From Girardinichthys multiradiatus (taxonomy: Eukaryota; Chordata; Actinopteri; Cyprinodontiformes; Goodeidae), in the NCBI RefSeq assembly GCF_021462225.1, contig NC_061797.1, positions 37,040,147 through 37,104,146 of the forward strand: a stretch of DNA of 64,000 nt, written 5' to 3'. The position numbers and the translations under genes are program-made. Under the pieces are notes generated by a model. The model saw only the letters and a program-made list of their open reading frames with translations. It searched no databases and was not told the origin of the DNA. Positions 37,347-48,800 of the stretch are shown in pieces; the stretch's first letter is position 1; every line of letters starts with the position of its first letter.

Positions 37347-37563
37347 CAGGGTTCTCAAACTCCAGTCCTCAAGAGCTACTACATTGCCATTTTTAGACGC
37401 ACCCATGCTCCAACACACCTAAATAAAATAAATGGCTCATTACCAGGCCTCTGCAGAACTTGTGAAGAGGTAGTTCAGTCATTTAATTCAGGTGTGTTGG
37501 AGCAGGGATGCATGTTAAAGTTGCTGGACTGTAGCTCTTGAGGACTGGAGTTGGAGACCCCTG
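37347..37563. mobile_element. hAT-type MITE with 8 bp target duplication
   Basis: A 217 bp palindromic element. Both ends read CAGGG(G)TCTC(A/C)AACTCCAGTCC on opposite strands (the left end has CAGGGTTCTCAAACTCCAG). It is flanked by the exact 8 bp repeat CTCTAGGT (37339-37346 and 37564-37571), the hAT signature. There is no coding capacity; it would be moved by a hAT transposase encoded elsewhere. A decayed relative is at 41287-41454. Confidence 0.92.
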
Positions 37564-38803
37564 CTCTAGGTGATTTCGGTGACAAACTTACAATATTATA
37601 TGGACAGTTGAAACCATGTGTTTACATATCCTGAATAAAAAGGCACCATTTATTTTGTCCATATCTAACATTAAACAGACTAAACTTTTCCTGTTTTAGG
37701 ACAGTTGGGATTAACAAAATTATTTTTATTTGCTAAATTCCAGAACAACATTACTATCTTCAAAGTCAGAGGTTCATGCAATATAATTACTTACCTTTAA
37801 ACAGTTTTTAAAAGCCCAGGTAATGATGTCAACACTATGTAGACTTTTGACTGGTTAATTCAAGGCAAGGAAGTTAAATGGAGGGATGCCTCAAACACAC
37901 TATTTTCCTGTGTCATATCATGGGAAAATCAAAAGAAATTAACCAAGATATGAGAAGGAAAATTGCGGACCTCCACAAGTCTGGATCATCATGGGTGCAG
38001 ATTTTAATATGTCTTAAAGTTGCCAACCTCATCCAATTATATGCCAGTATAAACAGCAAGGTAATGTGCAGCTATCATACTTTACAGGATGGAGACGTGT
38101 TTTGGTGCAATATATGCGTATCAACCCCAGAACAAAACTAAAAGCCTCTGTGAAGATCCTCTCTGACACTAAGGAGTGTTACGATCCACATTGAAATAAG
38201 TCATATACCAATATGGGCTTAAAGGCCACTTGGTACATGAGCAAGGATGAAGCCCTTACTCTAAAAACAACACAAAGGGCCAGATTCCAGTTTGCAAATG
38301 CACTTAATTACTCGTACTCGTCGTCTTCCGCTTATCCGGGACCGGGTCACGGGGGCAGCAGACTCAGCAGAGACACGGAGACGTTCCTCTCCCCAGACAC
38401 CTCCTCCAGCTCCTCTGGGGGGAGCCCAAGGCGCTCCCAGGCCAGCCGAGAGACATAGTCCCTCCAGCGTGTCCTGGGCTGTCCCCTGGGCCTCCTCCCG
38501 ATGGGACGTGCCTGGAACACCTCCCAAGGAAGGCGTCCAGGAGGCATCCGGTATAGAGCCCCTCCCGGATGGCCGAGCTCCTCATCCTATCTCTAAGGGA
38601 GTGCCTGGCCACCCTACGGAGGAAGCTCATTTCAGCCGCTTGTATCCAGGATCTCGTTCTTTCAGTCATGACCCAAACCAGACCCCCTCCGGCCCTTGGC
38701 TGCGTCTAGAAATCCTGTCCATAAAAGTTATGAACAAGATCGGTGACAAAGGGCAGCCCTGCCGGAGACCAACATGCACCGGGAACAGGTCCGACTTAGT
38801 GCC

Positions 38804-39235
38804 AACATTTCCTGTAAAACCCTGTTATGGTGTTCTTAGTCTTCTCAAAAATCAGATTAATTTATGCAAATTGGATTAAATGTAAAACATTTTTGTGAAA
38901 GTCTATTTTCAAAAGTTCAAAAGGGGAACCCATTCTCACTTGCTTTAGTAAAAATTGGGATTAAAAGGTTGTTTTTTTCAAATAGAAATAATAATAGAGC
39001 ATTTTCTTGTACTTTTAGTGCCTACTTGTGCAATGCAATTTGATTTGTCCAAGAAGTTGTCTGAATTTGTTTCAAACTTGGACTGGCACAGTGACTGCGA
39101 TGTCACAGTTTAGCTTTTAAGCTACATGTAGTCTTCTCACTGAAACGTGTCAGCTGGATTTAGGCATCAAACATGCGCTGACTGTAATCTTTCTTCCTGT
39201 ATCGAAGTCCAGCACACACCAATGTCTCTGTAAGC
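38804..39235 (+). repeat. Duplicated non-LINE block, copy A (inside LINE)
   Basis: From AACATTTCCTGTAAAA to AATGTCTCTGTAAGC this block matches 41613-42036 in the same orientation with few changes (an extra TTCAAAA near 38930, poly-T length, scattered substitutions). It replaces LINE reverse-transcriptase sequence; LINE reads on both sides. Confidence 0.9.
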
Positions 39236-40778
39236 GGACTCCCCTCTCCAATACCCAGACATAGGCCTTACCAGGGAGGCTGAGGAGTGTGATCCCCCTG
39301 TAGTTGGAACACACCCTCCGGTCACCCTTCTTATGAAGAGGGACCACCACCCCAGTCTGCCAATCCAGAGGCACTGTCCCTGGCTGCCACGCAATGTTGA
39401 AGAGGGGTGTCAACCATGACAGCCCCACAACATCCAGAGATTTGAGGTACTCAGGGCGGATCTCATCCACCCCCAAAGCCCTGCCACTGCGGAGCTTTTT
39501 AACCACCTCGATGACTTCAGTCTGGGTGATGAAAGAGTCCAACCCCGAGTCCCCAGCCTCTGTTTCCACCAGGGAATGCGTGATGGCAGGATTGAGGAGA
39601 TCCTCGAAGTACTCCTTCCACCGCCCGATAATGTCCTCAGTTGAGGTCAGCAGTCTCCCACCCCCTCTGTAAACAGTGTTGGCAAAGCACTGCTTCCCCC
39701 TCCTGAGGCGGTGGACAGTTTGCCAGAATCACTTCGAGGCCAACCGGTAGTCCTTCTCCATGGCCTCACTGAACTACTCCCAGGCCCAGGTTTTTGCCTC
39801 TGCCACCGCCCGGGCCGCGGCACGCTTTGCCTCACGGTACCCATCAGCCGCCTCAGGAGTCCCACAAGCCAACCACAGCCGATAGGACTCCTTCTTCAAC
39901 TTGACAGCATCCCTTACTGCCGGTGTCCACCACCGGTTTCGGGGATTGCCGCCGCGACAGGCACCTCAGACCTTACGGCCGCAGCTATGGGCAGCAGCAT
40001 CGACAATAGATGCGGAGAACATGGTCCACTCAGACTCTATGTCTCCAACATCCCCCGGAATCTGGTCAAAGCTCTCCCGGAGGTGGGAGTTGAATACATC
40101 CCCGGCCAAGGGCTCCGCCGGACGTTCCCAACAGACCCTCACAACTTTCTCCTCCAGCAGCGAATCCAACTCACCACCAGGTGGTGATCAGTGGACAGCT
40201 CAGCCCCTCTCTTCACCCGGGTGTCCAAAACATGCGGCCGAAGGTCTGATGATACGATAACAAAGTCGATCATTGACCTCCTGCCTAGGGTGTCCTGGTT
40301 ATGGACAATCCGTGACTAGCACAGAAGTCCAGTAACAAAACACCACTCGGATTCAGATCGGGGAGGCCATTCCTCCCGATCATGCCTGTCCAGGTGTCAC
40401 TGTCGTTTCCCACATGAGCGTTGAAGTCCCCCAGCAGAATAATGGAGTCCCCGGGAGGGGCACTATCCAGCACCCCTGACAGGGACGCCAAGAAGGCCGG
40501 GTACTCCACACTACCGCTCGGCCTGTAGGCTGAAACGACAGTCAGAGACCTGTCCCCAACCCGAAGGCGCAGGGATGCGACCCTCTCATCCACCGGGGTA
40601 AACCCCAACATGAGACGGTTGAGCTGGGGGGCAACAAGCAAACCCACCCCAGCCCGCCCCTCTCCCCATGGTCCACTCCAGAGTAGAAAATAATCCATCC
40701 CCTCTCAAGGAGATGGGTTCCAGAGCCCACGCTGTGCATGGAGGCCAGCCCGACTATTTCTAATCGATATCTCTTGAC
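39236..40778 (-). pseudogene. LINE endonuclease and RT fingers, truncated
   Basis: Frames at 40285-40698 (endonuclease: [32 protein letters not shown]) and 39150-39569 (start of RT: GRALGVDEIRPEYLKSLDVV, then VVVPLHKKGDRRVC) belong to one broken ORF. About 45 bases between the second and third endonuclease motifs are missing near 40300 relative to the 1-1516 copy (the [13 protein letters not shown] segment). The RT frame runs into the pasted block at 39235. There is no function. Confidence 0.8.
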
Positions 40779-41286
40779 CTTAATTTTTGATACAAGTGCT
40801 GTGGTCTGATGACACTCAAGTGCTTGACCATAATGACCATCACTACATTTGGACGAAAAAGGGGGAAGCTTGCAAGCCTGAGAACACCATCCCAACTGTT
40901 AAATACAGGAGACAGCATGCCCCCAAATACATTACAAAGTGGCTTAGACAACACTAAGTTAATGTTTTAGAGTAAAGGTAACCTGTTTCGCCAACCTGAC
41001 TCATTAACTCCAATTATTTGTGGAAGAATGGGTCAAAATTCCAGCAAACTATTGTTAGAAGCTTGGGGAAAGATACCCAAAACATATGCCTAATGTCATT
41101 CAATTTAAAAGCAATGCCAACAGTACTAGGGTTCTTCAGACTTTGAAGAAAACAGGTGATTAGGTGATTATCTACTTATAGTTGTTTTAATTGTTTGTAC
41201 CAGGTGGAGATTATGAAAATGGCCGATCAAGTAAAAACATTTGCCGTTTTGCCTGCAATTTCATGTGTACTCAAAATGTCCTAAAT

Positions 41287-41454
41287 CAGGAGTCTAGTCC
41301 TCAAGTCCTGAACGAAATGGCTGAATTCCCTCATCAGCAGGTATTTCATCTCTGCAGAGGCTGGGCAACGAGTCATTCATTTGATTCAGGTGTGTTGGAG
41401 AAAGGGATGCATTAAAAAGTTGTAGTATAGTAGGATTGGACTTGGGCACCCCTG
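41287..41454. mobile_element. Decayed hAT-type MITE with 8 bp target duplication
   Basis: It begins CAGGAGTC and ends GGGCACCCCTG, between identical 8 bp repeats TCCTAAAT (41279-41286 and 41455-41462). Internal phrases (GATTCAGGTGTGTTGGAG, CTCTGCAGAGGCTG) match the MITE at 37347-37563. The family is the same, but this copy is older and shorter. Confidence 0.85.
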
Positions 41455-41612
41455 TCCTAAATAAACACACTCAATATTTCAGATTCTGTAATGAAAAAGT
41501 CTGATTCGTTAAATGCAAATCTTTGCCTTCAAGGCATGCTAAATATTTATGGTGCATCAAAACATGCTGTAGGTGCATGCTTGGAACAGACTTTGGTCCT
41601 TGTTTTTGAAGA

Positions 41613-42036
41613 AACATTTCCTGTAAAATCCTGTTATGGTGTTCTTCGTCTTCTCAATAATCAGATTAATTTATGTAAATTGGATTAAATGTAAAACATT
41701 TTTGTGAAAGTCTATTTTCAAAAGGGGAACCCATTCTCACTTGCTTTAGTAAAAAGTGGGATTAAAAGGGTGTTTTTTTTTTTTTTTTTCAAATAGAATG
41801 AGAATTTTCTTGTACTTTTAGTGCCTACTTGTGCAATGCAATTTGATTTGTCCAAGAAGTTGTCTGAGTTTGTTTCAAACTTGGACTGGCACAGTGACTG
41901 CAATATCAGTTTAGCTTTTAAGCTACATGTAGTCTTCTCACTGAAACGTGTCAGCAGGATTTAGGCATCAAACATGTGCTTACTGTAATCTTTCTTCCTG
42001 TATCAAAGTCCAGCACACACCAATGTCTCTGTAAGC
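41613..42036 (+). repeat. Duplicated block, copy B (probable donor)
   Basis: This copy lies in plain intergenic sequence and continues on both sides without a LINE junction, so it is probably the source of 38804-39235. It contains a long poly-T (about 41773-41789). Confidence 0.85.
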
Positions 42037-42212
42037 ATAATGTTTTGCAATCTTTTCCTCTAAGCAAGACTGCTTCTTTCCTATTATTGACTGAAGACTA
42101 GTGTAACCTGTGAATAAATAATATTCATACTTTACATCTTGCTGCCCTCTTCAGGTGACAAAAATATTGCCCTAAAAAATCTTTTCAGCAGTCATATTTA
42201 AAGCATAAAAAC

Positions 42213-42218
42213 TTTATT
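42213..42218 (-). terminator. Candidate WDR76 polyadenylation signal
   Basis: AATAAA on the minus strand about 640 bases after the WDR76 stop codon. This implies a 3' UTR of roughly 650-670 nt between 42853 and about 42190. Other AT-rich hexamers exist, so it is only the best-placed one. Confidence 0.4.
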
Positions 42219-42853
42219 GTTGTGTATAAATGTCACAAAGATATAAACATAACAAAATTAAAGAAAAATTATATTATCAACCTTTTAACAGGCAGATTTG
42301 TCATTTTGCACAAACAATGCAGTAGACCCATTGTATTTTTAAACTTGCGCAGTTTAACAATCTGATAGAAAACGTTTACAATTTTTCAGAAAACTAATGT
42401 CAAACTAAGAATGTCTGCACATGGTGAACCACACAGTACTCCTCCCAAAAACTGAAATCCATTAGGCTATGTTACAAAAAATGAGAACGTTGTTGTCTTT
42501 TGTATAGCTGATACAATGTAATGACATCTTGCAAGGAAAAATAAAAAGGAATGCATATAGTAACACTGGCTATCCTTTAGGAGGCACCTTTAAGCAGGAC
42601 ACAAGCACTGTCTATCAAAACAAAAAAAACAAAAAACTGAGCAGTCAGACTATGGAGGTCTAGAAAAAACAAAAACGTGTTAAAAGGTGCGTCACATCTT
42701 GAAGTTAGAATACATGTTATAGAGTCTGACGTGCAGTCTGCATCATAAATATGAATATTTGTTTAATCTACATATTTCTAGACCATTCTACTGTCTCCCA
42801 CAATGCCCATCTCACCCAGAGATAATGGCAGCACACTCATTGCCCCCCCCATT

Positions 42854-45800
42854 TCAACTGTAGAAGACATGCATGCGTCCTGATGAATTTCCACCCAGCA
42901 GGGCATTCCTTGTGGGATGAAAGGCGGTGACGGACAGCACCGTGCTGACGTTCTCATCTATGAAGGAGTGCAGCAGCCGCCCGCTTTCATGGAACACCTC
43001 CACCCTTCGAGGCCTTTTCATACTTCCCACGACAAAGCAGTCCTCCTGCTTGGGGTCCCACACTGCTGAGATCTTCGACAACCAACGGCCTGTATGCATG
43101 TCATGACTGCAAACCAAAAAGGGGGAAACATGATGCAAAGTTAGACCAGGACTCAACATGAAATCTTGCATAATAACTAAAGCATTTTGCAAATAAATCA
43201 CAGCCGTACCTGATGGATTTGAACAATGGGGGTTCAGCAGTCAATGAAGACGTGTCGTATACCCTACAAAGTAAAAAATAAAATAAAATGTGTTGAGAAT
43301 ATGATAAATATCAGATGGGGTGCCTGGAATAAGTATTTATACCCCTTAAACATTTTCAAATTCCTGCTATGTTACAACCCACAACTTCGGTCTATTTCAT
43401 TGTTTGTGGAGTCTTTTGGCAACAGGCCAACCAAAGAGTGCCTGATTATTATGTGGAAAGACAAGGATACGTTGCTTTTAGTTTTTTTTTATAAAACCAC
43501 ACAAGCGAGGAAACCAAAAACCTTCAGAAGTCACTTAATTACTAAGTGAAGTTCAACTGTGTGTTAAATAATCTCAGTTTAAATACAGTTGTTCTGTGAA
43601 GGCCATAAAATGTATTGAGGTTTGTAGACATAAAATGAATGCCTTTGAAAGTTGCTTTAACCATCTGCTTGCTTCACCTTATGTGGTTATCCATACATGA
43701 GGTGAGAACTCTGTTCCCTGTCCAAGGGGAGAAATAAGCACCGGTAATGGCCAAGGCATGTCCGTGCAGATGAGACACCGCCTTGCTTTTAGTCTTCTTA
43801 AGGTACCTGCTGTCATAAATACTCACTGTCCTGCACAAAAGATGAAAAAAACAAAATCCATTTAGTAATGTGAAAAAGAAAAACTGGAACTTGAAACCAG
43901 AGTAGAAACCAATGATTTAGTAATTACCTGCCTTCTGCAGCAGCGAAGTACTGCATCTGGAGAGGGTGAACGCTCACACTGCGCACAGCCTTGGGGTTAA
44001 GTGAGTGGAGGGACTCATGGGAGTTTCTTCAAGGACCATAAATAGTCATTATAAAAATGATTTAATGAGAAACATCACAGTCCTCAAGAATGCTAAGATT
44101 ACCACTATCAAAACGGGAAAAAAACATGACTAATCATTTTGAAAAGTAACACTTTACCCTGGAGTCCGCCTGTCTACGATGGCAACCTCTCCAAACCAGC
44201 TCCCAACCAGAAGTGTTGAGCAGTCATGTGACATGAAGGCAAACGTTTTAAGGCCATTATCAATGTCATACACCTGGGACCAAAATAAAACTTTTCATTT
44301 TGGGTTTGGTCTAAACCATATCTTATCAACAGGGGGGCGGGGGGGGGGGGGTTAAACCCAAAATTATTCATACCCCTGGCAGATTTGAATTTAAACATGT
44401 TCCTCCTCACTACAAGAAGGATGTATATCAAAATGTGTTAGTACAATGTGCCACAGATTTCAGCAAAAAATATTCTATGTCCGACATACACTTTATGTCA
44501 AAACCATGTACACAATTATTCATACTGCTTTAAAAATCTGACAGTCTGCATACTTGTGTCATTTCCAATCAGGAACCAACTAAATCCTAATTTGCCAGAG
44601 GTATACACAATTTTGGAACAAACATAATTTTTGAACCAATGGACCAGTGATAACAGTACGTACATCATCAAATACGGCCTTCTCTACATCCATGCAGCGC
44701 AAAGATCCGTCATAACTGGCGCTGAACAGCTGGGTGGGATGAACCCTGGAGAACGCCATGCAGCCCACCGGACGAGAGTGGGGCTCAAAAAGCAGAACAC
44801 CATCATCACCCCATTCAGCACCCTGATGCACAAAAAAAAACAAAAAAAAAACTGTACTTGATGTTAAGTTGGTATAATTACACAACAAAGGTGTGAAGAA
44901 ACTGTTTTGTTATTGGCCTGGATGATAGAGTATAGAGACAGAGTGATTGGATTATGTTCAAGACATGTTTATAACAGTTACATTTCAGAAAACATAGTTA
45001 ATCAGGATTTAGTGTTGATCCCCTCTGCTATGTGACGTCAGGATCAAAGGTCACTATTGTGCCTTTGCAAAATGATCTTTAAACCTTTTCATATTTTGTC
45101 AAATTCTAAACAACAATTTCAATGTATTTGATAAGGATTTTACTCAATCTACTACCACGATTTTGAAGTGGAAGGAAAATAACACTTAGTATTAAATTTT
45201 TATAATAACAATCTGAAAAGTGTGGCATTGTATGTATTCAGCCCTTTTTAAATAAGATGCCCAAAAATAAAATGCAGTGCAAATAACTGCCCCGAGAAGA
45301 CCATACAGGTCCTTCTCAAAATATTAGCATATTGTGATAAAGTTCATTATTTTCCATAATGTCATGATGAAAATTTAACATTCATATATTTTAGATTCAT
45401 TGCACACTAACTGAAATATTTCAGGTCTTTTATTGTCTTAATACGGATGATTTTGGCATACAGCTCATGAAAACCCAAAATTCCTATCTCACAAAATTAG
45501 CATATTTCATCCGACCAATAAAAGAAAAGTGTTTTTAATACAAAAAAAGTCAACCTTCAAATAATCATGTACAGTTATGCACTCAATACTTGGTCGGGAA
45601 TCCTTTTGCAGAAATGACTGCTTCAATGCGGCGTGGCATGGAGGCAATCAGCCTGTGGCACTGCTGAGGTCTTATGGAGGCCCAGGATGCTTCGATAGCG
45701 GCCTTTAGCTCATCCAGAGTGTTGGGTCTTGAGTCTCTCAACGTTCTCTTCACAGTATCCCACAGATTCTCTATGGGGTTCAGGTCAGGAGAGTTGGCAG

Positions 45801-48800
45801 GCCAATTGAGCACAGTGATACCATGGTCAGTAAACCATTTACCAGTGGTTGTGGCACTGTGAGCAGGTGCCAGGTCGTGCTGAAAAATGAAATCTTCATC
45901 TCCATAAAGCTTTTCAGCAGATGGAAGCATGAAGTGCTCCAAAATCTCCTGATAGCTAGCTGCATTGACCCTGCCCTTGATAAAACACAGTGGACCAACA
46001 CCAGCAGCTGACACGGCACCCCAGACCATCACTGACTGTGGGTACTTGACACTGGACTTCTGGCATTTTGGCATTTCCTTCTCCCCAGTCTTCCTCCAGA
46101 CTCCTTGATTTCTGAATGACATGCAGAATTTGCTTTCATCCGAAAAAAGTACTTTGGACCACTGAGCAACAGTCCAATGCTGCTTCTCTGTAGCCCAGGT
46201 CAGGCGCTTCTGCTGCTGTTTCTGGTTCAAAAGTGGCTTGACCCGGGGAATGCGGCACCTGTAGCCCATTTCCTGCACACGCCTGTGCACGGTGGCTCTG
46301 GATGTTTCTACTCCAGACTCAGTCCACTGCTTCCTCAGGTCCCCCAAGGTCTGGAATCGGCCCTTCTCCACAATCTTCCTCAGGGTCCGGTCACCTCTTC
46401 TTGTTGTGCAGCGTTTTCTGCCACACTTTTTCCTTCCCACTGACTTCCCACTGAGGTGCCTTGATACAGCACTCTGGGAACAGCCTATTCGTTCAGAAAT
46501 GTCTTTCTGTGTCTTACCCTCTTGCTTGAGGGTGTTAATAGTGACCTTCTGGACAGCAGTCAGGTCGGCAGTCTTACCCATGATTGGGGTTTTGAGTGAT
46601 GAATCAGGCTGGGAGTTTTAAAGACCTCAGGAATCTTTTGCAGGTGTTTAGAGTTAACTCGTTGATTCAGATGATTAGGTTCATAGCTCTTTTAGAGACC
46701 CTTTTAATAATATGCTAATTTTGTGAGATAGGAATTTTGGGTTTTCATGAGCTTTATGCCAAAATCATCCGTATTAAGACAATAAAAGACCTGAAATATT
46801 TCAGTTAGTGTGCAATGAATCTAAAATGTATGAATGTTAAATTTTCATCATGACATTATGGAAAATAATGAACTTTATCACAATATGCTAATATTTTGAG
46901 AAGGACCTGTATTTGTTAACTAGAACCTACCGGTATGTAATTTAATCTCAGGACAACCACAGCTGTTCTGTGAAGGCTAGAAGGGTAGCTGAAGAACATT
47001 TATGAACCAATAGCATCATTAAGACCAAGGAATACAAGGATATAGTTGTGGAAACGTTTAAAGGAGGGTTAAGCTATAAATAATATTCCAAGTTTTGACC
47101 AAGGTCTCTCTTACCACGCTAATAAAACTGTAGCCAATGATTCTAACACAGCAAATACACTTCATAACGTATATAGTCACTAAAAACCTGTAAATTCAAA
47201 CAAATTCTAAAGGGTTTTGCAGACGCAGACTTCGGTGCTCTCCTACTTTTGAAGCGAGAGGGATATGAGAGCAGAGACAGCTGCAGTCGGGATTAAATGT
47301 CTGAGTAATAGCCATAAACTTGTGATCACTGCAAAGCATTCAGACGGAAACTGAAATACAATCACTTCAAGGTCAGAGGAAGTTTGAAATGTTCACACAT
47401 ATTTAATAAATGACGCTTGGGTGATGTGTCCAAAAGGAGTGGTACAAAGTTTTTAAAAACTCTTCCTGATCCATGGGGGCTTGTGGTTGTTTTAAATGGT
47501 TTAAAACCATTAAATATTACTTTGATTAAAGGATTTATCCACCAGTTAAACTTTTTAAACTGAGGTGAATGAATTATAATGTTGGAAAAAAGCAGAGAGA
47601 CCCATGGTAAATCTTGAGGAGCTGCAGAGATCAACTGCTCAGGTGGGAGGGTCTGTTGGTAGTACAACCATTCGTCCTACATATAACAAATCTGGCCTTT
47701 GTGGTGTTAGCAATGGAAAGCGGAAGAAGTCCAGCTGGAGTTTGCACATCCCTTTGAAATCTATATCCATGTAGTTGATACAGTAAACACGCAGGATAAG
47801 GTGTTCAGGTCATTAAAGACGAAAACTGAACTTTGTGCAAGGCCCTGTCTTACTAGAGCAAAGGACAGCTTACCAAATTCCAGAGTCCCACTTTTCCCCA
47901 CTTGTCTCCAGCAGCCAGCAACAGGCTGCTGCTGCAGGGGTGGAAGGCTGCAGAGAAGACACGATCTTTCACCACTTTCACCACATTGTCTTCCGTTATC
48001 TTCATGCTTTTCAGTGCAGAGATGTACCTGTATTCAGACAATAAAGTAATCTGTATTTCACTCACAACAACAGCAGAACATCTTTGTTACCCGAGCAGTG
48101 GACAAAAAAAACAAAAAACAAAAACGTACAAAACAATAAAAATAAGAACAAATACAAAAGATAATCTCACTCTTTCAGATCAAGGTTCCTCTTTCTCTCC
48201 TTGGTGTCCTGTTGAAAAAAACAGTTACTAAAACATTGACATAACTTTTCTAGATGCAAAATTTCAATAGGGGATCTTTTGCTTCTAAAATTTTTTTAAG
48301 AATACAAACAGATAGATTTGCAATTTAGTAAAAAAAAAAAAACCACATGATTCTAGTTTCAAAAGTTTGAAAAAAAAAAAAAAAAAAAGTTAAATCTGGG
48401 CCATAAATGTTATACCAGCAGCATCTGGACAATGTAATTCTTACCTCAGAGCACAGTTCAAGAAGCTGTGGTGGCAGCTTGAAACCATCATCCTGGTTTA
48501 AGGGATTCATGAGAAGAGGTCCGGCAGGTTTCTTAAATACTCTAGGCTTTAGTGAAAAAAACATAAATAAGTAAGAAAGGAGGAAAATCCAAAAAGCAAC
48601 ATATAACCCTGAAGGGAAAGTAACCATTTTTCATAAAATACCATATCATCATGGGGAAACAAAGCTGTGAATTCTTTGAGGGGAGTCATCTTCTCTGCTG
48701 GTTTATTTTGAAGGCGCAGAGATTTACGAGGTGGAAGTACTTCCTTCAAGGCAGGCTGGGGCCTGCAAATAAAGACCATAAATGTCAAAGTTAAAATAAA

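Larger units (their letters stand above)
38310..40778 (-). mobile_element. LINE copy 2, inserted in the Tc1 remnant
   Basis: It is flanked by the 7 bp repeat CTTAATT (38303-38309 and 40779-40785), a target duplication. On the minus strand it starts within the endonuclease (VKRYRLEIVGLASMHSVGSG near 40780), continues through [31 protein letters not shown] (39270-39330), and ends with MTERTRSWIQAAEMSFLRRV and RRPRGQPRTRWRDYVSRLAW (38420-38670). Between 39235 and 38804 the RT core is replaced by foreign sequence, and part of the palm is also missing near 38690. It is the same family as 1-1516, 5'-truncated and dead. Confidence 0.87.
37600..41180 (+). mobile_element. Tc1-family remnant split by a LINE
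   Basis: The left part (to 38309) has a transposase start at 37919 (MGKSKEINQDMRRKIADLHK), later VQYTLQDG-like and KATWYMSKDEALTLKTTQRA segments. The right part (from 40779) resumes with the expected catalytic region (VLWSDDTQVL) and HNDHHYIWTKKGEACKPENT. The LINE 38310-40778 sits between them. Multiple stops show it is dead. Outer ends are not precisely placed. Confidence 0.7.
45062..47770 (+). mobile_element. Old Tc1-family remnant, host of Tc1 copy 2
   Basis: Pieces at 45062-45305, 46912-47100 and 47585-47770. The first carries an end-like AAACCTTTTCATATTTTGTC and AGTGTGGCATTGTATGTATT. The second carries a start like [14 protein letters not shown] after CATCATTAAGACCAAGGAAT. The third has [20 protein letters not shown] and [20 protein letters not shown], as in the 6485-7951 transposase. 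It is decayed beyond any function and interrupted by the intact Tc1 at 45306-46909. Confidence 0.6.
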
